From the NCBI RefSeq assembly GCF_028476545.1, contig NW_026732581.1:510001-574000 (forward strand): DNA of 64,000 bases. Direction: 5' to 3'. This document shows, one piece after another, positions 1-11,795 of this stretch. Under the pieces are notes generated by a model. It was not told where the DNA came from. It saw only the letters and a list, made by a program, of their open reading frames with translations, and did no database searches. The position numbers and the translations under genes were made by a program. Within the stretch, counting starts at the first letter, position 1. Every line of letters begins with the position of its first letter. Source of the DNA: Physella acuta (Eukaryota; Mollusca; Gastropoda; Physidae).

Positions 1-19
1 TTATTTTAATACATTTCAG

Positions 20-1266
20 GACTTGACATTTCATTACAAAGTGAATATTATATGGAGGATAAAGATTTATTGTGTGCCAAGTTACATTGTGTAAAGAACA
101 CAAGAGAAGATAATGAAATCTCCGCTCTTGTCAACATGTCAGTCTATAGGATCAGTGAATTAGAGGGGAAGATTGTGTTGGCGTCTGTATCAGAATCAGA
201 TTCAAGAGTTCGAGATTATAAAGTAACTGAATCAAAAGTTGATGGAAAGTTTTCAAATGTGTTTGGAGAGTTGACCGTATTATTTGCAAAACCTTCTGAT
301 TGTTTTAGTGCAGTGTTTGGATGTGATGTGTATTACATAAATAGAAGCGGTCTCATTGAGATGAAAGAAAATAAAACCAAAACTGTTGACCAAGACAATT
401 TCAAGCCGCTTTTGTTGATAACCATAGAGGCTAAAACTTCAGAGTTTGATAAAACAATTGATAGAATGTTAGAGTTTCTAAAAACATTTAAATATTCTTA
501 TAAGTTAAACAGTGCTGACTTAAAGATGCATTTACAGTTTTTAACAGATGACAAACATTCTAACCTTAGTTATAATACAACTTTAGTTAACCTTACCAAT
601 GCGATGGAAAGTAGATTAAATAGATTGTTATCTGCCCAAGGATCTACAATTCAGAGACTTGAAAATCAAATGAACAACGTTGTTTACAGATTGAACACCT
701 TAAATAGCACAAATCAAGAGCTCACGCATTTTGAATACAACTTAACTGAGAACTTACTAAAAACAAATCAACAGATAGAAGCAAACAATAAAACACTTCA
801 AATACATAATAGGTCTGTGCAAAACGTATCAATTCTATACAATATTTTACAGAAACAACTGGAGAGACTGAACTACAGTTTGGTTAATTTATCATTTGAT
901 ATACAGAGTTTATCGGATATGTCAAATCAAAATGAAATTCTAACAAAAACAATGCAAGATTTCAAAAAAGATTTACTAAATTTGACCAACAAAATGTTAA
1001 AAAATAGCACAGCGAAATTGGAACAACGTCAAAATATAAGCATTCAACAACTTAGGGAAAGCAACAAAATACTCACAGAGACACAGTCAATGACAATGAA
1101 GGATTTAGGTTCAGCTGTATCGCTACTAAACAATACTGACACTGAAATACACGCCAGAATTGAGAAGATTAACAACACCATTCAAAACCTGTTTACTAAA
1201 TCAAATCAAGTTTGTGTCCTAGTCAGTAGATTACACGGTAGCCCTGTTCTCAACGGAAGCGAACAC
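20..1266 (+). CDS. Gene A exon 2: IgSF domain plus coiled-coil ICR
   Basis: The acceptor CAG ends at 19 and the donor GTAAGT starts at 1267. The first codon is completed by one base of the previous exon and gives GLDISLQSEYY. Cysteines in LLCAKLHC and in [14 protein letters not shown] mark the Ig-like fold. The rest is a Leu/Asn/Gln-rich helical stretch with many N-x-S/T sites (NLT, NNT, NYS, NIS). It ends in phase 0. Confidence 0.9.
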
Positions 1267-4200
1267 GTAAGTAAAATAGAGTTTGTATATCTTCTAACTC
1301 CTCTAAGTCCCAATTTGGCATTTTCCAGTTCAGCCATTGCATATAGCAATGTTCCCAAGTAGTTAAAAATTAAAGTATTTTACTTAGGCGTTGTATGTAT
1401 TCGAATTAAACTTACAACAATACTTTCTTAGTAGCGTCAAAAGTAGAAAAACAAGGATGTTTTTAAATATTGTTTTTTATATTCAGATAATATTCTGACA
1501 AATGTTAGCGGCTAATTATTTTTAAAAGAAAATTTAAAAATCAATAAGTATCAATAAATTAAAATTTAATGCAGTTTCTTCAAAATAAATAATATCACCA
1601 CTAAAGCTGCTGCTGTGCCAGGAGCGCGCATTAACATAAATTAGTTCTGTGATGGTACAAAATGAATCTTTGTTTGGTAGTTCTTCTTGTTGCACCAGTT
1701 GTGAGGGTGGGGATTTTTAAGAAGGCGGAACGAATGAATCCAATAACACACAATTCAAGTTTCAAATACAAAGTTCTTTATTCAAATGTATAAAATCATA
1801 TTTCTACCTCACTAGCCTATTCTATACTCTCTACTGTACTACTACTACTAACTGTTCACTATACTACTAACTACGCACTCCCATAACCAATCCCAACACT
1901 AACTGTTCTCTAGCTCTGCAAATTACAACCGTCTCTAACCGCTTCCTAACACCTTCTCTACTCTTCGCTAGCTACCTATCAACTGCCCACGCTAACTAAT
2001 CATGATCTCCGGCCTAACAGTGGCCCACGCTTCAGTGGTCAGCTGACCGTCCCACGTGACCGGTCAGTTCACGTATTTTTATTGGTCTCACTCTCTGACT
2101 AGTATGAGCAACTTGCTATAGCCTGCTTCTGCTATCTACCTGAGCTCGACGCAACCTTGCGTCATCACAAATTCCTTGTCTCGACAATGTTTAGCAAACT
2201 AAATGACATATTAAATTGGCTATATTTGGAAAACAAATTTAACACTTACTAACATCAATTCACACCGTTCACACGATTGCCATGAAACTTTGGGAAGATG
2301 TTGAGAATATTCCTGGGAAGGTTTTTGCGCTAAATACATTTTCAAATTCGCAGGGGTGGCACCCCGACAGGGCGCTATTTGTTTTCTCTCTATATATGGT
2401 ATATAAAAATAAAAGTCGATTGCGGTCTCACAAAGTCCATCTGATAGCCATCAAACTTCAGGAATTCGATTAGAACACTCCAGGAAAGGGTTCTGTTAAA
2501 AAATCACTTTTAATTTCGCAGGGGCAGCGACACGGGAGGGTGCGATTTTTCTCTGTATAAGGTATATAAAAATAAAAGTCGATTTTATTTTGACACCTTT
2601 ATCCGATAGCCATGAGACTTTGGGGAGTTGATTGGGGCAATCTGGGGAAGGGTTTTATAAAAAAAAAATCATTTTTAATTTCGCAGGGGCGGCGCACTGC
2701 AGGGCGCAATTTGTTTTCTCTCAATATATGGGATAATAAAAAAGTCAATTTCGGTCTCACATCGTTTATCCGATAGCCATCAAACTTCAGGGACTTGATT
2801 AGAACACTTCAGGGAAGGGTTTTGTAAAAAAAAAATCATTTTCGCAAGGGCGGCGCCATACGAGGGTGCGATTTTCTCAATATACTGTATATAAAAATAA
2901 ATGTCGATTGCGGTTTCACGGCGTTATTCTGATTGCCATCAAACTTTGGGGAATTGATTAGAACACTCCTGGGAAGGTTTCTGTAAAAAAAAATTAATTT
3001 CGCAAGGGCAGCGCCACGGAATCGTTGGATTTTTCTCTATATATGGTATATAAAAATAAAAGACAATTGCGGCTCGACACAGTTTATCCCCGTGCCATAA
3101 CACTTTAGGGAGTTGATTAATACTCCCGAGAAGGTTTCTGGGGTGGAAGGGGAGAATAGGGGTGGGTGGATGGTTGGGAAGGGGGGATTTAATTTTGCCT
3201 GAGTGGCCCCCGGCAGGATGCGATTTTGCGCCCTGGTCTTTCCCGTGAGCTCTATGGTGACTACGTTCGGTCTAAACAGTGTGATAGACAATGGATAGGA
3301 TGGGGCGTTACAAATGCTTACTAAATTGAATCAGGCGTGGCCTCTGGCGCCCTGGTAGGGTGCGATTAGGCGGCAAATAAAAATTTCTGTTTCGGCCCCT
3401 AAAGGCTCACATGGGCCGCTGAAAGCCATGTAATGCGTTTTATTTTAATAATCAGAAAAATTGACCAAGGTTAGATTATTAACTGGGATGTTTCTTTTTG
3501 TCCGTAAAAAATTCCAAACAGTTTCGTCACTTTGCGAGGCTGAAATCGGAGTCAATGGCCTCTATGGCGCATAACCAGTTGACACGTATCTTTAATTGTG
3601 ATGGAGGCGTGGTCGAGTCGGCAAAAGCTCATGGTTGATAAATTCGAAAAAGGTCTCGAGTTCAAACCTCTGGCAGATAAGACTCGATACCTTCCAACAC
3701 TAAAAATTAAGAACGAAGAAGAAGAAGTCTTTTTGCAAATGATACAATTAGCATCTATTTTTAGATAATCAAATCAGAAATTGAGATCGAGCATCTAAGA
3801 ATAGACCATTATTAACGCTAACATATTGCATCACTCACAATGATGTTTAAAACACGTCAAATAATTTTTTTACGTGTTAAATAACAAATCCTGTTCATTT
3901 GTGTCACTTTAGCGAATGACGCAATCTGCATCATTGTTAACGGGATGCTATTAGGCACGATGGCGCCTTTTAGTTTTATGGAGCCAGGGGTGGTACGCCG
4001 CGGCTATGCAGTAGTGTAACCTGGGGGGGGGACTCCTGAGAGCGCCCCTCTACGTCTCTGACACAGAGGCGGTCACCGAAGTGTGCTCTACCATATTATT
4101 TCGGTGAGTGATTAATGTACACTCAAGGTTTTCATGCGGTAGTGTAGGTAAACCCGCGTCCCAATCAGAGGCGTAGTGAGGGGGGGGGGACATAAGTCCC

Positions 4201-4522
4201 CGGGCGCCGACCTTAGGGGGGCGCCAAATGGGTTGGAAAAACAAATTGAAAGTTCGAGGGTGTGTGTGTAAATCAAAAGTTCAAGGGGGGGGGGTGCTAA
4301 TCAAAAGTTTAAAAGGAGGGAGGGGTGCAAATCGAAAGTTTGAGGCTGAGTGTAGGTAAACCAATGTCTTGATATGGCATTGTTTACATTTAAATAACTC
4401 ACTTTTAGAAAACAAAGTCACGAGTCTAAGAATTTAGGATTGTTCACGCATGGAAGAAACCCTTATATTTTTCGTCGGACTTTCTTCTAATCCAGCGGCA
4501 ACGCGCGGGGACGGCTACGCTA

Positions 4523-4600
<78 letters not shown>

Positions 4601-7600
4601 GTGTATGTATATAAGTTGTTGGGTGTGGATGTCTTTTGCTTTGCTAGGCGAAAATTTTGCTTTAGATAATAACATTATTATTACTAAAGCAAAGTAGAGA
4701 AATGTCAACCTGTGATTGAACACATATGTTTTCAATTAATTTCGTTTCAACTAATAATAATTCAACTAATAATAATTAGAAAATATTCGAAACATTTTTT
4801 CTCAAGTTAAAATGTGCAATCATGAACGATCGTGTTTTGGCGGACATGACAACAGCTGGAGTAGATGTCAACAGAACATTATGTGATACCCTAACTGACG
4901 GTGGAGGGTGGATTGTTATACAGGTGTTTTGTCATTTAAATCATTCTTAAACATTTACCAAATTAGTTTTTTCCTATATTTTTTTCTAACAATTTTGATT
5001 TATTTATTCCTCCATTGAAAACACATGTATGATACAAAATAATAGACGCTTAACCACGATCTAAAGAAAAAAATGTCATAAAAAATGATAATAATAGGTT
5101 ATATCGACATCAAAAGACACCAGCTAAAGTAAGTTGAAACACAATTAATCTTTGGAAACAATCAAATCAGCTTGCTTAAAGCTTTATTTTTGCATTACCC
5201 TTATTTCTTACAGAGACGTATCAAAGGTGATGTGAATTTTGCAAGAACTTGGGACGATTATAAAAATGGATTTGGCTCAACTTCTGGAGACTTTTGGATC
5301 GGAAATAACGTCATTTCTAATTTGACACATTTGGTAAGAAAATAATGGCTTCTTGAAAACAATGCATAGAAACAGAATTTCTTCGTACTAAAACATTACA
5401 AAGTTACACTGGGTAATTTATTTTATGGGAGTATAAAGTACAACAAACACACTGCACGATGTACATGCTATTACCTAGTTTGTAATTGTAAAAACCAAAT
5501 TATTCAATATATGTATACACTAGCTTGATTGTTTAAGTTCTATGATGACTGGCTCACAAAGCATGGGGTCGTAGTAACATCAGTTTTTCAATTTGATCAT
5601 AGTTTCTTCTACGTCATTTTCAATGAAGTATCTTCTTAAAATGTAGTACATGTATTAAGTGTAAAATACATTGTAATAACTAATATGACACGTATAATTT
5701 CGTGTATAATACTCTCAAAAGCAGTCTATAAAAAATATTTTAAAAATATTTTCCAATGGGTAAACATAAGTCTTTTCGAAATCATAGCAAGATATCACAT
5801 TATTCATATTATTGTATAATCTCAGGAAGTGTAGATGAGATAGGGCCTACACTTATATTTTTTAATATCTCAACTCTAGAAATAATGTTTTGATTTTAGT
5901 GGGCTTGATTTAGTTTTAATGGTCAAGGCAAAGCTGAGGATATAATATTACATCTCTCGCCTACCAACCCTCTGTAATTATCCCCAAGTCATAATCCCAT
6001 ATTATTACCCTCAGATTAACTACCCCTGTAAATTACTCCCACTCGACAAAAAACCCGAATATTACACTAACCCATGTTATTATTCAACGGACACCAGTGC
6101 ATTGAGAAATGTATAAAAGGTTTAGCGATAGATAAAGCTTAGGGTTATGAATAGGAGACGGATAGATATGGTGAAATGTTGAAATTTAAAGGTGAGGACA
6201 GTAATTACATAACTATGGTAATGCATTTCAGAGGAGAGGGTTTTGTTGACTAGCAGTGAATAACTGATTAGGGAAGTGAATGATAATTTACTACAATTGG
6301 CATTCATACTTTTGTTTAATCTAGCGATGCGTTTCTATCATCACGGAACTAGAATAAAAGGCTCCAATGCAACAAGTTTTTGTAAGGTTAAGGTTAAGGT
6401 TAAGGTTAAGGTTAAGGTTAAGGTTAAGGTTAAGGTTAAGGTTAAGGTTAAGGTTAAGGTTAAGGTTAAGGTTAAGGTTAAGGTTAAGGTTAAGGTTAAG
6501 GTTAAGGTTAAGGTTAAGGTTAAGGTTAAGGTTAAGGTTAAGGTTAAGGTTAAGGTTAAGGTTAAGGTTAAGGTTAAGGTTAAGGTTAAGGTTAAGGTTA
6601 AGGTTAAGGTTAAGGTTAACGTTAAGGTTAAGGTTAAGGTTAAGGTTAAGGTTAAGGTTAAGGTTAAGGTTTAGGTTAAGGTTAAGGTTAAGGTTAAGGT
6701 TAAGGTTAAGGTTAAGGTTAAGGTTAAGGTTAAGGTTAAGGTTAAGGTTAAGGTTAAGGTTAAGGTTAAGGTTAAGGTTAAGGTTAAGGTTAAGGTTAAG
6801 GTTAGGGTTAGGGTTAAGGTTAAGGTTAAGGTTAAGGTTAAGGTTAAGGTTAAGGTTAAGGTTAAGGTTAAGGTTAAGGTTAAGGTTAAGGTTAAGGTTA
6901 AGGTTAAGGTTAAGGTTAAGGTTAAGGTTAAGGTTAAGGTTAAGGTTAAGGTTAAGGTTAAGGTTAAGGTTAAGGTTAAGGTTAAGGTTAAGGTTAAGGT
7001 TAAGGTTAAGGTTAAGGTTAAGGTTAAGGTTAAGGTTAAGGTTAAGGTTAAGGTTAAGGTTAAGGTTAAGGTTAAGGTTAAGGTTAAGGTTAAGGTTAAG
7101 GTTAAGGTTAAGGTTAAGGTTAAGGTTAAGGTTAAGGTTAAGGTTAAGGTTAAGGTTAAGGTTAAGGTTAAGGTTAAGGTTAAGGTTAAGGTTAAGGTTA
7201 AGGTTAAGGTTAAGGTTAAGGTTAAGGTTAAGGTTAAGGTTAAGGTTAAGGTTAAGGTTAAGGTTAAGGTTAAGGTTAAGGTTAAGGTTAAGGTTAAGGT
7301 TAAGGTTAAGGTTAAGGTTAAGGTTAAGGTTAAGGTTAAGGTTAAGGTTAAGGTTAAGGTTAAGGTTAAGGTTAAGGTTAAGGTTAAGGTTAAGGTTAAG
7401 GTTAAGGTTAAGGTTAAGGTTAAGGTTAAGGTTAAGGTTAAGGTTAAGGTTAAGGTTAAGGTTAAGGTTAAGGTTAAGGTTAAGGTTAAGGTCAAAATTG
7501 GGCCCCCAAAACGTGCTGCCTCTCCCCGCCCCATCCGCGGCATGGTAGTTCAGGCCCTGGTTATTATCTATGTAACAATCTTAATCATTTTCTTTTCTAA

Positions 7601-7721
7601 AACAAAAGCGCTAAAAATAATATTATATGTATTGTAAAATGTTGCATGTATTAATATTATTTTAATACGTGGTGAGTTTTAATATGTATAAGCGGTAAGT
7701 AAATCTCTGCTATTTATTAAC

Positions 7722-7789
<68 letters not shown>

Positions 7790-8217
7790 ATCACAAAACA
7801 AAGATTTTTATTCTATATGTATATATTTGTCTATCACAGGGTTATAATGAACTCAGATTTGACATGAAGTATAAAGGTAAAGACTACTTCGCTGAGTATA
7901 GAGGTTTTAAGGTAGAAAATGAAGTAGCAAAGTATAAGATGAGCTTCAGGTCATTCAGTTATGGGAATGTTAGAGACCAGTTTAGTCATCACAACGGCAT
8001 GAAGTTTACAACCCTAGACTCTGATAACGATGTGTGGTCAGGTGTAAACTGTGCTGTGAACTACGGTAGCGGTGGTTGGTGGTATGGTGCTTGTCACGAT
8101 GTTAACGTCAACGGTGAATGGGCGAGTCGTGTTGCTGGTAAAGGAATTGAATGGTATACAATAACAGGCTCGTCTGACTCTCTAGACTTTGTTGAGATGA
8201 AAATTCGTCAAATTTAA
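20..8217 (+). CDS. FREP gene A: fibrinogen-related protein with one IgSF domain (5' partial)
   Basis: This is a secreted immune lectin of the mollusc FREP family. Family knowledge: FREPs bind parasite or microbial surface glycans in the haemolymph. The exons I can join are 20-1266, 4807-4923, 5214-5333 and 7840-8217, all on consensus GT/AG borders. The order is IgSF-like domain, N-glycosylation-rich coiled-coil ICR, then an FBG domain on three exons ending in TAA. Exon 20 starts in phase 1, as the signal-peptide exon of gene B would require, so exon 1 should lie left of the window. FBG hallmarks are GGGWIVIQ, the ratio of Gly/Trp in GGWWYGACHD, and the calcium-site-like DSDNDVW. Compared with genes B and D, about 16 residues are missing where the ICR begins. 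The coding part in the window is about 620 residues. Intron 2 (3.5 kb) and intron 4 (2.5 kb) are swollen by repeats. No frame break was seen. Confidence 0.88.
1648..2169 (-). mobile_element. Solo LTR of an LTR retrotransposon
   Basis: This element is 522 bp with inverted ends TGTGATG/CATCACA, flanked by near-identical 5-bp direct repeats (AGTTC, AATTC). On the minus strand it holds an AATAAA polyadenylation signal before its end. The paralogous intron of gene D (near 51855) is continuous across this point, which gives an empty site. Only the LTR is present. It inserted after the A/D duplication, or was lost from D. Confidence 0.72.
2270..3260. repeat. 163-bp tandem repeat, about six diverged units
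   Basis: The landmark TATATAAAAATAAAAGTC recurs at about 2400, 2563, 2733, 2888 and 3047. It is preceded each time by a G-rich stretch (CGCAGGGGCGGCGCC-like) and followed by CGATAGCCATCAAACTT. Units are 155-170 bp. The last unit decays into the sequence up to about 3420. Confidence 0.8.
3602..3735 (+). mobile_element. tRNA-derived SINE-like element
   Basis: An A-box-like TGGTCGAGTCGG and a B-box-like GAGTTCAAACC lie about 50 bases apart. They are followed by an unrelated tail ending in a short GAAGAAGAAG run. The internal tRNA fold is poor, so this is a SINE head and not a working tRNA. Confidence 0.5.
3950..4524 (+). mobile_element. GC-rich repeat ends, Helitron-like 3' terminus
   Basis: This is a patchwork of GC-rich segments with G tracts and a CAGAGGCGTAGTGAGG end-like motif near 4167. 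It closes with a GC-rich hairpin-like stretch and GCTACGCTAG just before the TA tract, which resembles Helentron-type 3' ends. Boundaries and family are uncertain. Confidence 0.35.
4525..4597. repeat. (TA)n microsatellite
   Basis: This is an uninterrupted TA dinucleotide run of about 36 units in gene A intron 2, directly after the Helitron-like end. Confidence 0.95.
4807..4923 (+). CDS. Gene A exon 3: start of FBG domain
   Basis: This exon is 117 nt and phase 0 at both ends. It reads from LKCAIMNDRV to DGGGWIVIQ, the N-terminal FBG signature with its Cys pair (LKC and TLCDT). The acceptor is an AAG, weaker than the CAG used by the paralogous exons of B and D. Confidence 0.88.
5214..5333 (+). 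CDS. Gene A exon 4: middle FBG segment
   Basis: This exon is 120 nt and phase 0 at both ends, reading [16 protein letters not shown] and on to GDFWIGNNVISNL. It contains the FBG core motif for the W-x-x-Y-x-x-G-F-G turn and the FWIG strand. The donor is GTAAGA. Confidence 0.9.
6383..7492. repeat. (TTAAGG)n hexamer array, about 184 units
   Basis: This array is 1.1 kb of AAGGTT hexamers inside gene A intron 4, with only a few variants: one C substitution near 6620, one T near 6670, and two TTAGGG units near 6804. The hexamer differs by one base from the TTAGGG telomere repeat used by most animals. The homologous intron of gene D lacks it. Because the unit is a multiple of three, long open frames run through it on both strands; these are not genes. 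Confidence 0.97.
7493..7565. other. GC-rich scrap after the hexamer array
   Basis: This is a short GC-rich segment (GGGCCCCCAAAACGTGCTGC onward) unlike the AT-rich intron. It is probably the remnant of the repeat that carried the array in. Confidence 0.3.
7723..7786. repeat. (TA)n microsatellite
   Basis: This TA run of about 32 units ends 54 bases before the exon 5 acceptor of gene A. Confidence 0.95.
7840..8217 (+). CDS. Gene A exon 5: C-terminal FBG segment and stop
   Basis: The acceptor CACAG ends at 7839 and the exon starts GYNELRFDMKYKGKDY. It carries HNGMKFTTLDSDNDVW (calcium-loop-like) and NCAVNYGSGGWWYGACHD, the C-terminal disulfide and ligand-pocket region. It closes with FVEMKIRQI and a TAA. 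It gives 125 residues. Confidence 0.92.
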   Translation, partial: GYNELRFDMKYKGKDYFAEYRGFKVENEVAKYKMSFRSFSYGNVRDQFSHHNGMKFTTLDSDNDVWSGVNCAVNYGSGGWWYGACHDVNVNGEWASRVAGKGIEWYTITGSSDSLDFVEMKIRQI

Positions 8218-8245
8218 ACAACCCGCAAACAAAGCTGAAGTAAAA

Positions 8246-8337
8246 TAGGGCTGGTAAGTGGGTCACCAATTATTTATATGGCTCATGCAGGTTTTATTGA
8301 GACGTAGAACTGGTTGGTGACATTCTTACCAGCCCTA
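8246..8337. mobile_element. 92-bp palindromic MITE-like element
   Basis: TAGGGCTGGTAAG and its complement CTTACCAGCCCTA bound the element, and the pairing continues inward through GTCACCAA/TTGGTGAC. It sits 28 bp after the gene A stop codon and is absent from the matching place after gene B. The transcript of gene A would carry this hairpin in its 3' UTR. Confidence 0.6.
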
Positions 8338-8349
8338 TAATAGTAAAGT

Positions 8350-8535
8350 AATATAAAGTTCCCTTTTCAAACCTGACGGTCTATGGGGCAAGTGAAGTAG
8401 AGTTCACTTATTTCTGTGACCTCATCATAGAGATAAAGTTTACTTTCCCTAACATGAGTTAAGTACCCATCAAAGTTCGGTGGACTCAGGGACGGTCTAC
8501 TGACTTAACCCGGATTCGAACTCGTCCCACTATAT
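8350..8535 (-). mobile_element. tRNA-derived SINE (minus strand, head truncated)
   Basis: Read on the minus strand it starts at a B-box GAGTTCGAATCC. It runs through a conserved body (TGGGTACTTAACTCATGTTA) and ends near AACCTGACGGTC. Related pieces lie at 28535 and 45112. Confidence 0.55.
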
Positions 8536-8559
8536 CCTACAGATATCTTACTTATATAA

Positions 8560-11330
8560 TCTTCAGATCATTAAAATACATTACTTATATTAAAATTAAT
8601 ATATGTAACAATTTAACTATGGTAATATTTTCTTGATGATGATGAGTGACAAGTTTAAAATTAGGGAACATTTAACCAAAAGATTTTAGTTGAAAAAGGA
8701 TTTTGCAGTCTACTCGAATTGAAATACTTCGTAAATTGACGGCGTGTGTGTGTGCTAGTCATAAATGATGTAAAAAAAGCAAAAAAAAGGGTTTTTTTCT
8801 TGAATATGCATGAATAGACTAGTAGTGTAGTTGTCATCTACCACTATATCTTTGATTAGGCAATTTACTAAAATCGTGTGTAGTTCACCAACACGTGTGT
8901 CATGTTTGTGCAATTTTTTTTTTCCAATGATATTTTGTTGGCATTGTTTTTTAAAAGACATATAATCAATGCAAAATCACTTAAAGTATAATAGTAAGTG
9001 TCTATTTTGGTTTTGTAAATTTTTGTATTTTAAATTTCATTGTAAATGTGCTGGTCAAAACAATAACGTGGACTAAATGTATTATTGATTTAAATCCTAT
9101 GTTTAAGTAGGTTATATTTTATCTAATACAATTCTTCGTGTTAGTTTATTTAAGAAATATGTAGCATCACAATGACATATAAGAAAAGAAATTCATTTTT
9201 AATATTTTAGTACTGAGATCAGAAAATTCTTTTATTATCGCTTCAAGGTATTTAATCATACTCTCACTGATCAAGTGGATAATTTTAATTGTTACCTCCC
9301 GTGATCAATTTACTGTCCTATGTGTCACATACCATAGTTTTGAGCAATGTTCCGTTGCCTAATTTTATATTTATAGTTGTTTAGTATGTTTACGTGGAAA
9401 CAATTAAAGATAAACATATACATACATCTTTAATATATCGTGAACATAGTTTTTACATCAAGCATTTCTTTACATAAGAAATATAATTGACCTGCCAACT
9501 GTACTGATTTAAGTTTGCGATCGTAGGATGAATCATTAACTAGCCTTAAATTGACGAAGCAGTGCAGGCTACACAAAATGTCTTCATTTTTTAGATGAAA
9601 ATGTGTAGCTTAGTCAGAAGTAAAATTAGTTTTATTTTTCAATGAGACTATTGTATCACATAATCAGTACAGAACAGCACGATACAACACATGAAAGAAT
9701 GGGAAAATTGTGACAGCAACATACAACACATGGCAGCATACGGTAATATTTGACAGCACTAAACAAAATGTGCCTGTAATTGATAAGATATATCAACATA
9801 TCAGAATGTCATAGAATTTGATTAGCAATGTGCGTGTCATTATTAATTATAGGTTATTACAGTTTAAATTGAACCGGACTCTTTCGTTGTGTGGCTCCTA
9901 TTTTCGTTATGCTCTACTTGTTCTTGTTTAGTATAAGTTTGGCAATTTTAGAAATGATGATTTGATTATAGAAAAACATGTAATGCTGATTTTACAATAA
10001 TTTTATTACAATAATAAAAATCAACATTATATAATCCGCAAGAAATGTAACATACACAGCTAAACTGTCATAGCTGAAAGTAAAAAAGATCGTTTCGGAC
10101 ACGTCAGCCTATAGTTTTTATGGACCAATTTGCGTTTATAATAGATAAACCGATGGATAAAACAATAACCAAACATTACTCGTTTTTCAATAATAAAAAA
10201 AGACGTGTAACAGGATATAAGTACACTTTTAAATCTAAAAAAAACGGTAAATTTAAAATACCAAAAAACAAATGCATTAAAACATATAACTTACTAAAAA
10301 TGTTGATGTCTTAATAAATTATAAATATCAAACCAACTATATACAAACTACAATTGGGAAATGTATATCAGAAAGACACGTTATCATAATAAGGTCGGCC
10401 CAATAGTGTCTGTAACACGTAAACATACAGTCCTTCTATCTTACTCAGAGCCGCCACAACAAGCATCATATAAACATTCCATCTATTCCGTTCATGCCCA
10501 AAACACATGCTGCAGAAAAAGTTATGATAATAAATTCGTGACTTTTAAATTATTTTATACTTTAAATTTGATTCACGATTAATAATTTTATAAAAGTAAA
10601 CCTGAGAACCTCAGACAGACGTTGTCTTTTTATTGGCTTCGTGTGAAAACTAAGTTCCCCAATGGTGTAGTTTTAAATGAATATATCCATCATCCCTTAA
10701 CCACTAACTGGTGTCGTGGCAAAACAGTTGATTTTCTCATAATGGTCTGTCTACTGTCTCTGTCCCATGGTGCCATGAATAGTTTTGTAACAGAGAAGTC
10801 CTTTATTTTCCCTCCTGGCACAAAGCTTTGTATTTTTGTTTTGATAGGCTTTTGGTGGTGACATGTCCATTTTATGTTCATGTTCTTGTTTGACAATAAT
10901 AGGCACCCTCTAAAATGCATCAATCGCTCTCGGACTTCTTTATTAGTTGTGTGATCTATGTATGAGGTACATTGAAGTCTGAATAGAAATCTTATATATA
11001 GGGTTTAGATTATTTTTACAACACATTTACTGAACAACCCGAACCATAGCTTTTTTGTCCATGAGTTGTTTTCAAGTTTCTTTTGCTTTAGAAGGTGAAG
11101 TCAACTTTTGAAACAGGATTTAGTGTTCCCCACATGCGCGTACTTAAAATAGGTCTGGCACCTGTATTGCATGCATATTCTCTGTGTGGTAGCGTTCTAA
11201 AGTATGTGAAAGATGATTAACATTATGAAATAATGTATGTAATTAAACATATATTTTTAAAAAAATATGAGTTATAAAGAGTCAAGTGTGGCTAACGTTA
11301 TAAAGTAGTTTGCAAACATATTCGTAAGTG
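8560..11330. other. 3' flank of gene A, no gene seen
   Basis: From about 8580 to 10200 this AT-rich sequence aligns with the flank of gene B (27300-29450), for example the TTGACTGTGTGTGTGCTAG stretch and the GTAACATACACAGCTA block. It is therefore duplicated spacer. The short open frames at 10120, 10361 and 10622 have neither family resemblance nor conservation in the B flank. From 10320 to 11330 I see nothing. Confidence 0.6.
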
Positions 11331-11595
11331 TGAAAAGTATGAGCTTATCAAAGCGTGTAATAACTATAAAAATCACTTTTCAAAAATAATTAGATAGCTG
11401 TAATAGGTGATTTCAAAGTTTACACAAATCAGCATCTCTACTCGTGGATTTGTCACACTAATTAACATTATCACTTTATAGACAGTAGCGAAGTGCAAAA
11501 TAATAAAAGTAAAGAACATTTTCAAAACACTGAGGCAGATTAAGTAGAGTCCACCTGTTTTTAGTGACATTGGAGGGTTAGTTCGATAAGCACTA

Positions 11596-11695
11596 CTGCC
11601 TATTTATAGAGGTTTTATCGTAACAAATAAAGAAGCAGTATAAGATGAGCTATACGTCATTTATTGGTGGGAATGTTGGAGACGACTTTGAACTA
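11596..11695 (+). pseudogene. Relic of a FREP FBG last exon
   Basis: The bases match the middle of FREP exon 5 (GAGGTTTTA, then GCAGTATAAGATGAGCTA, then ACGTCATTTATTGGTGGGAA). The frame is interrupted, and homology stops at GGAGACGAC, where exon 5 would continue with the HNGMKF region. No other exon is near. A sister relic lies at 34268. Confidence 0.75.
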
Positions 11696-11795
11696 TAATT
11701 GTTTAATACTTTAAAGCTTACAGAGAGTATATACACATAGGAAAGTAAATGCTATCGTGAGACAACAAAACAATACTAGATTTGTTTGGTATTTG

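Larger units (their letters stand above)
1267..4806 (+). other. Gene A intron 2, filled with repeats
   Basis: The ends (1267-2250 and 4600-4806) align with gene D intron 2 (51479-51960 and 52000-52190), so they are the ancestral intron. The middle is insertion: a solo LTR, a 163-bp tandem array, a SINE, GC-rich repeat ends and a (TA)n tract. I see no coding exon in it. Confidence 0.7.

Noticed and set aside
3602-3690. A working tRNA gene
   Set aside because: A- and B-box-like motifs are present, but the cloverleaf stems do not close and a SINE-like tail follows.
6276-7548. Long open frames through the TTAAGG array on both strands (VKVK, LRLR and LTLT peptides)
   Set aside because: They follow from a hexamer repeat with no stop codon in those frames. 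There is no other coding evidence.
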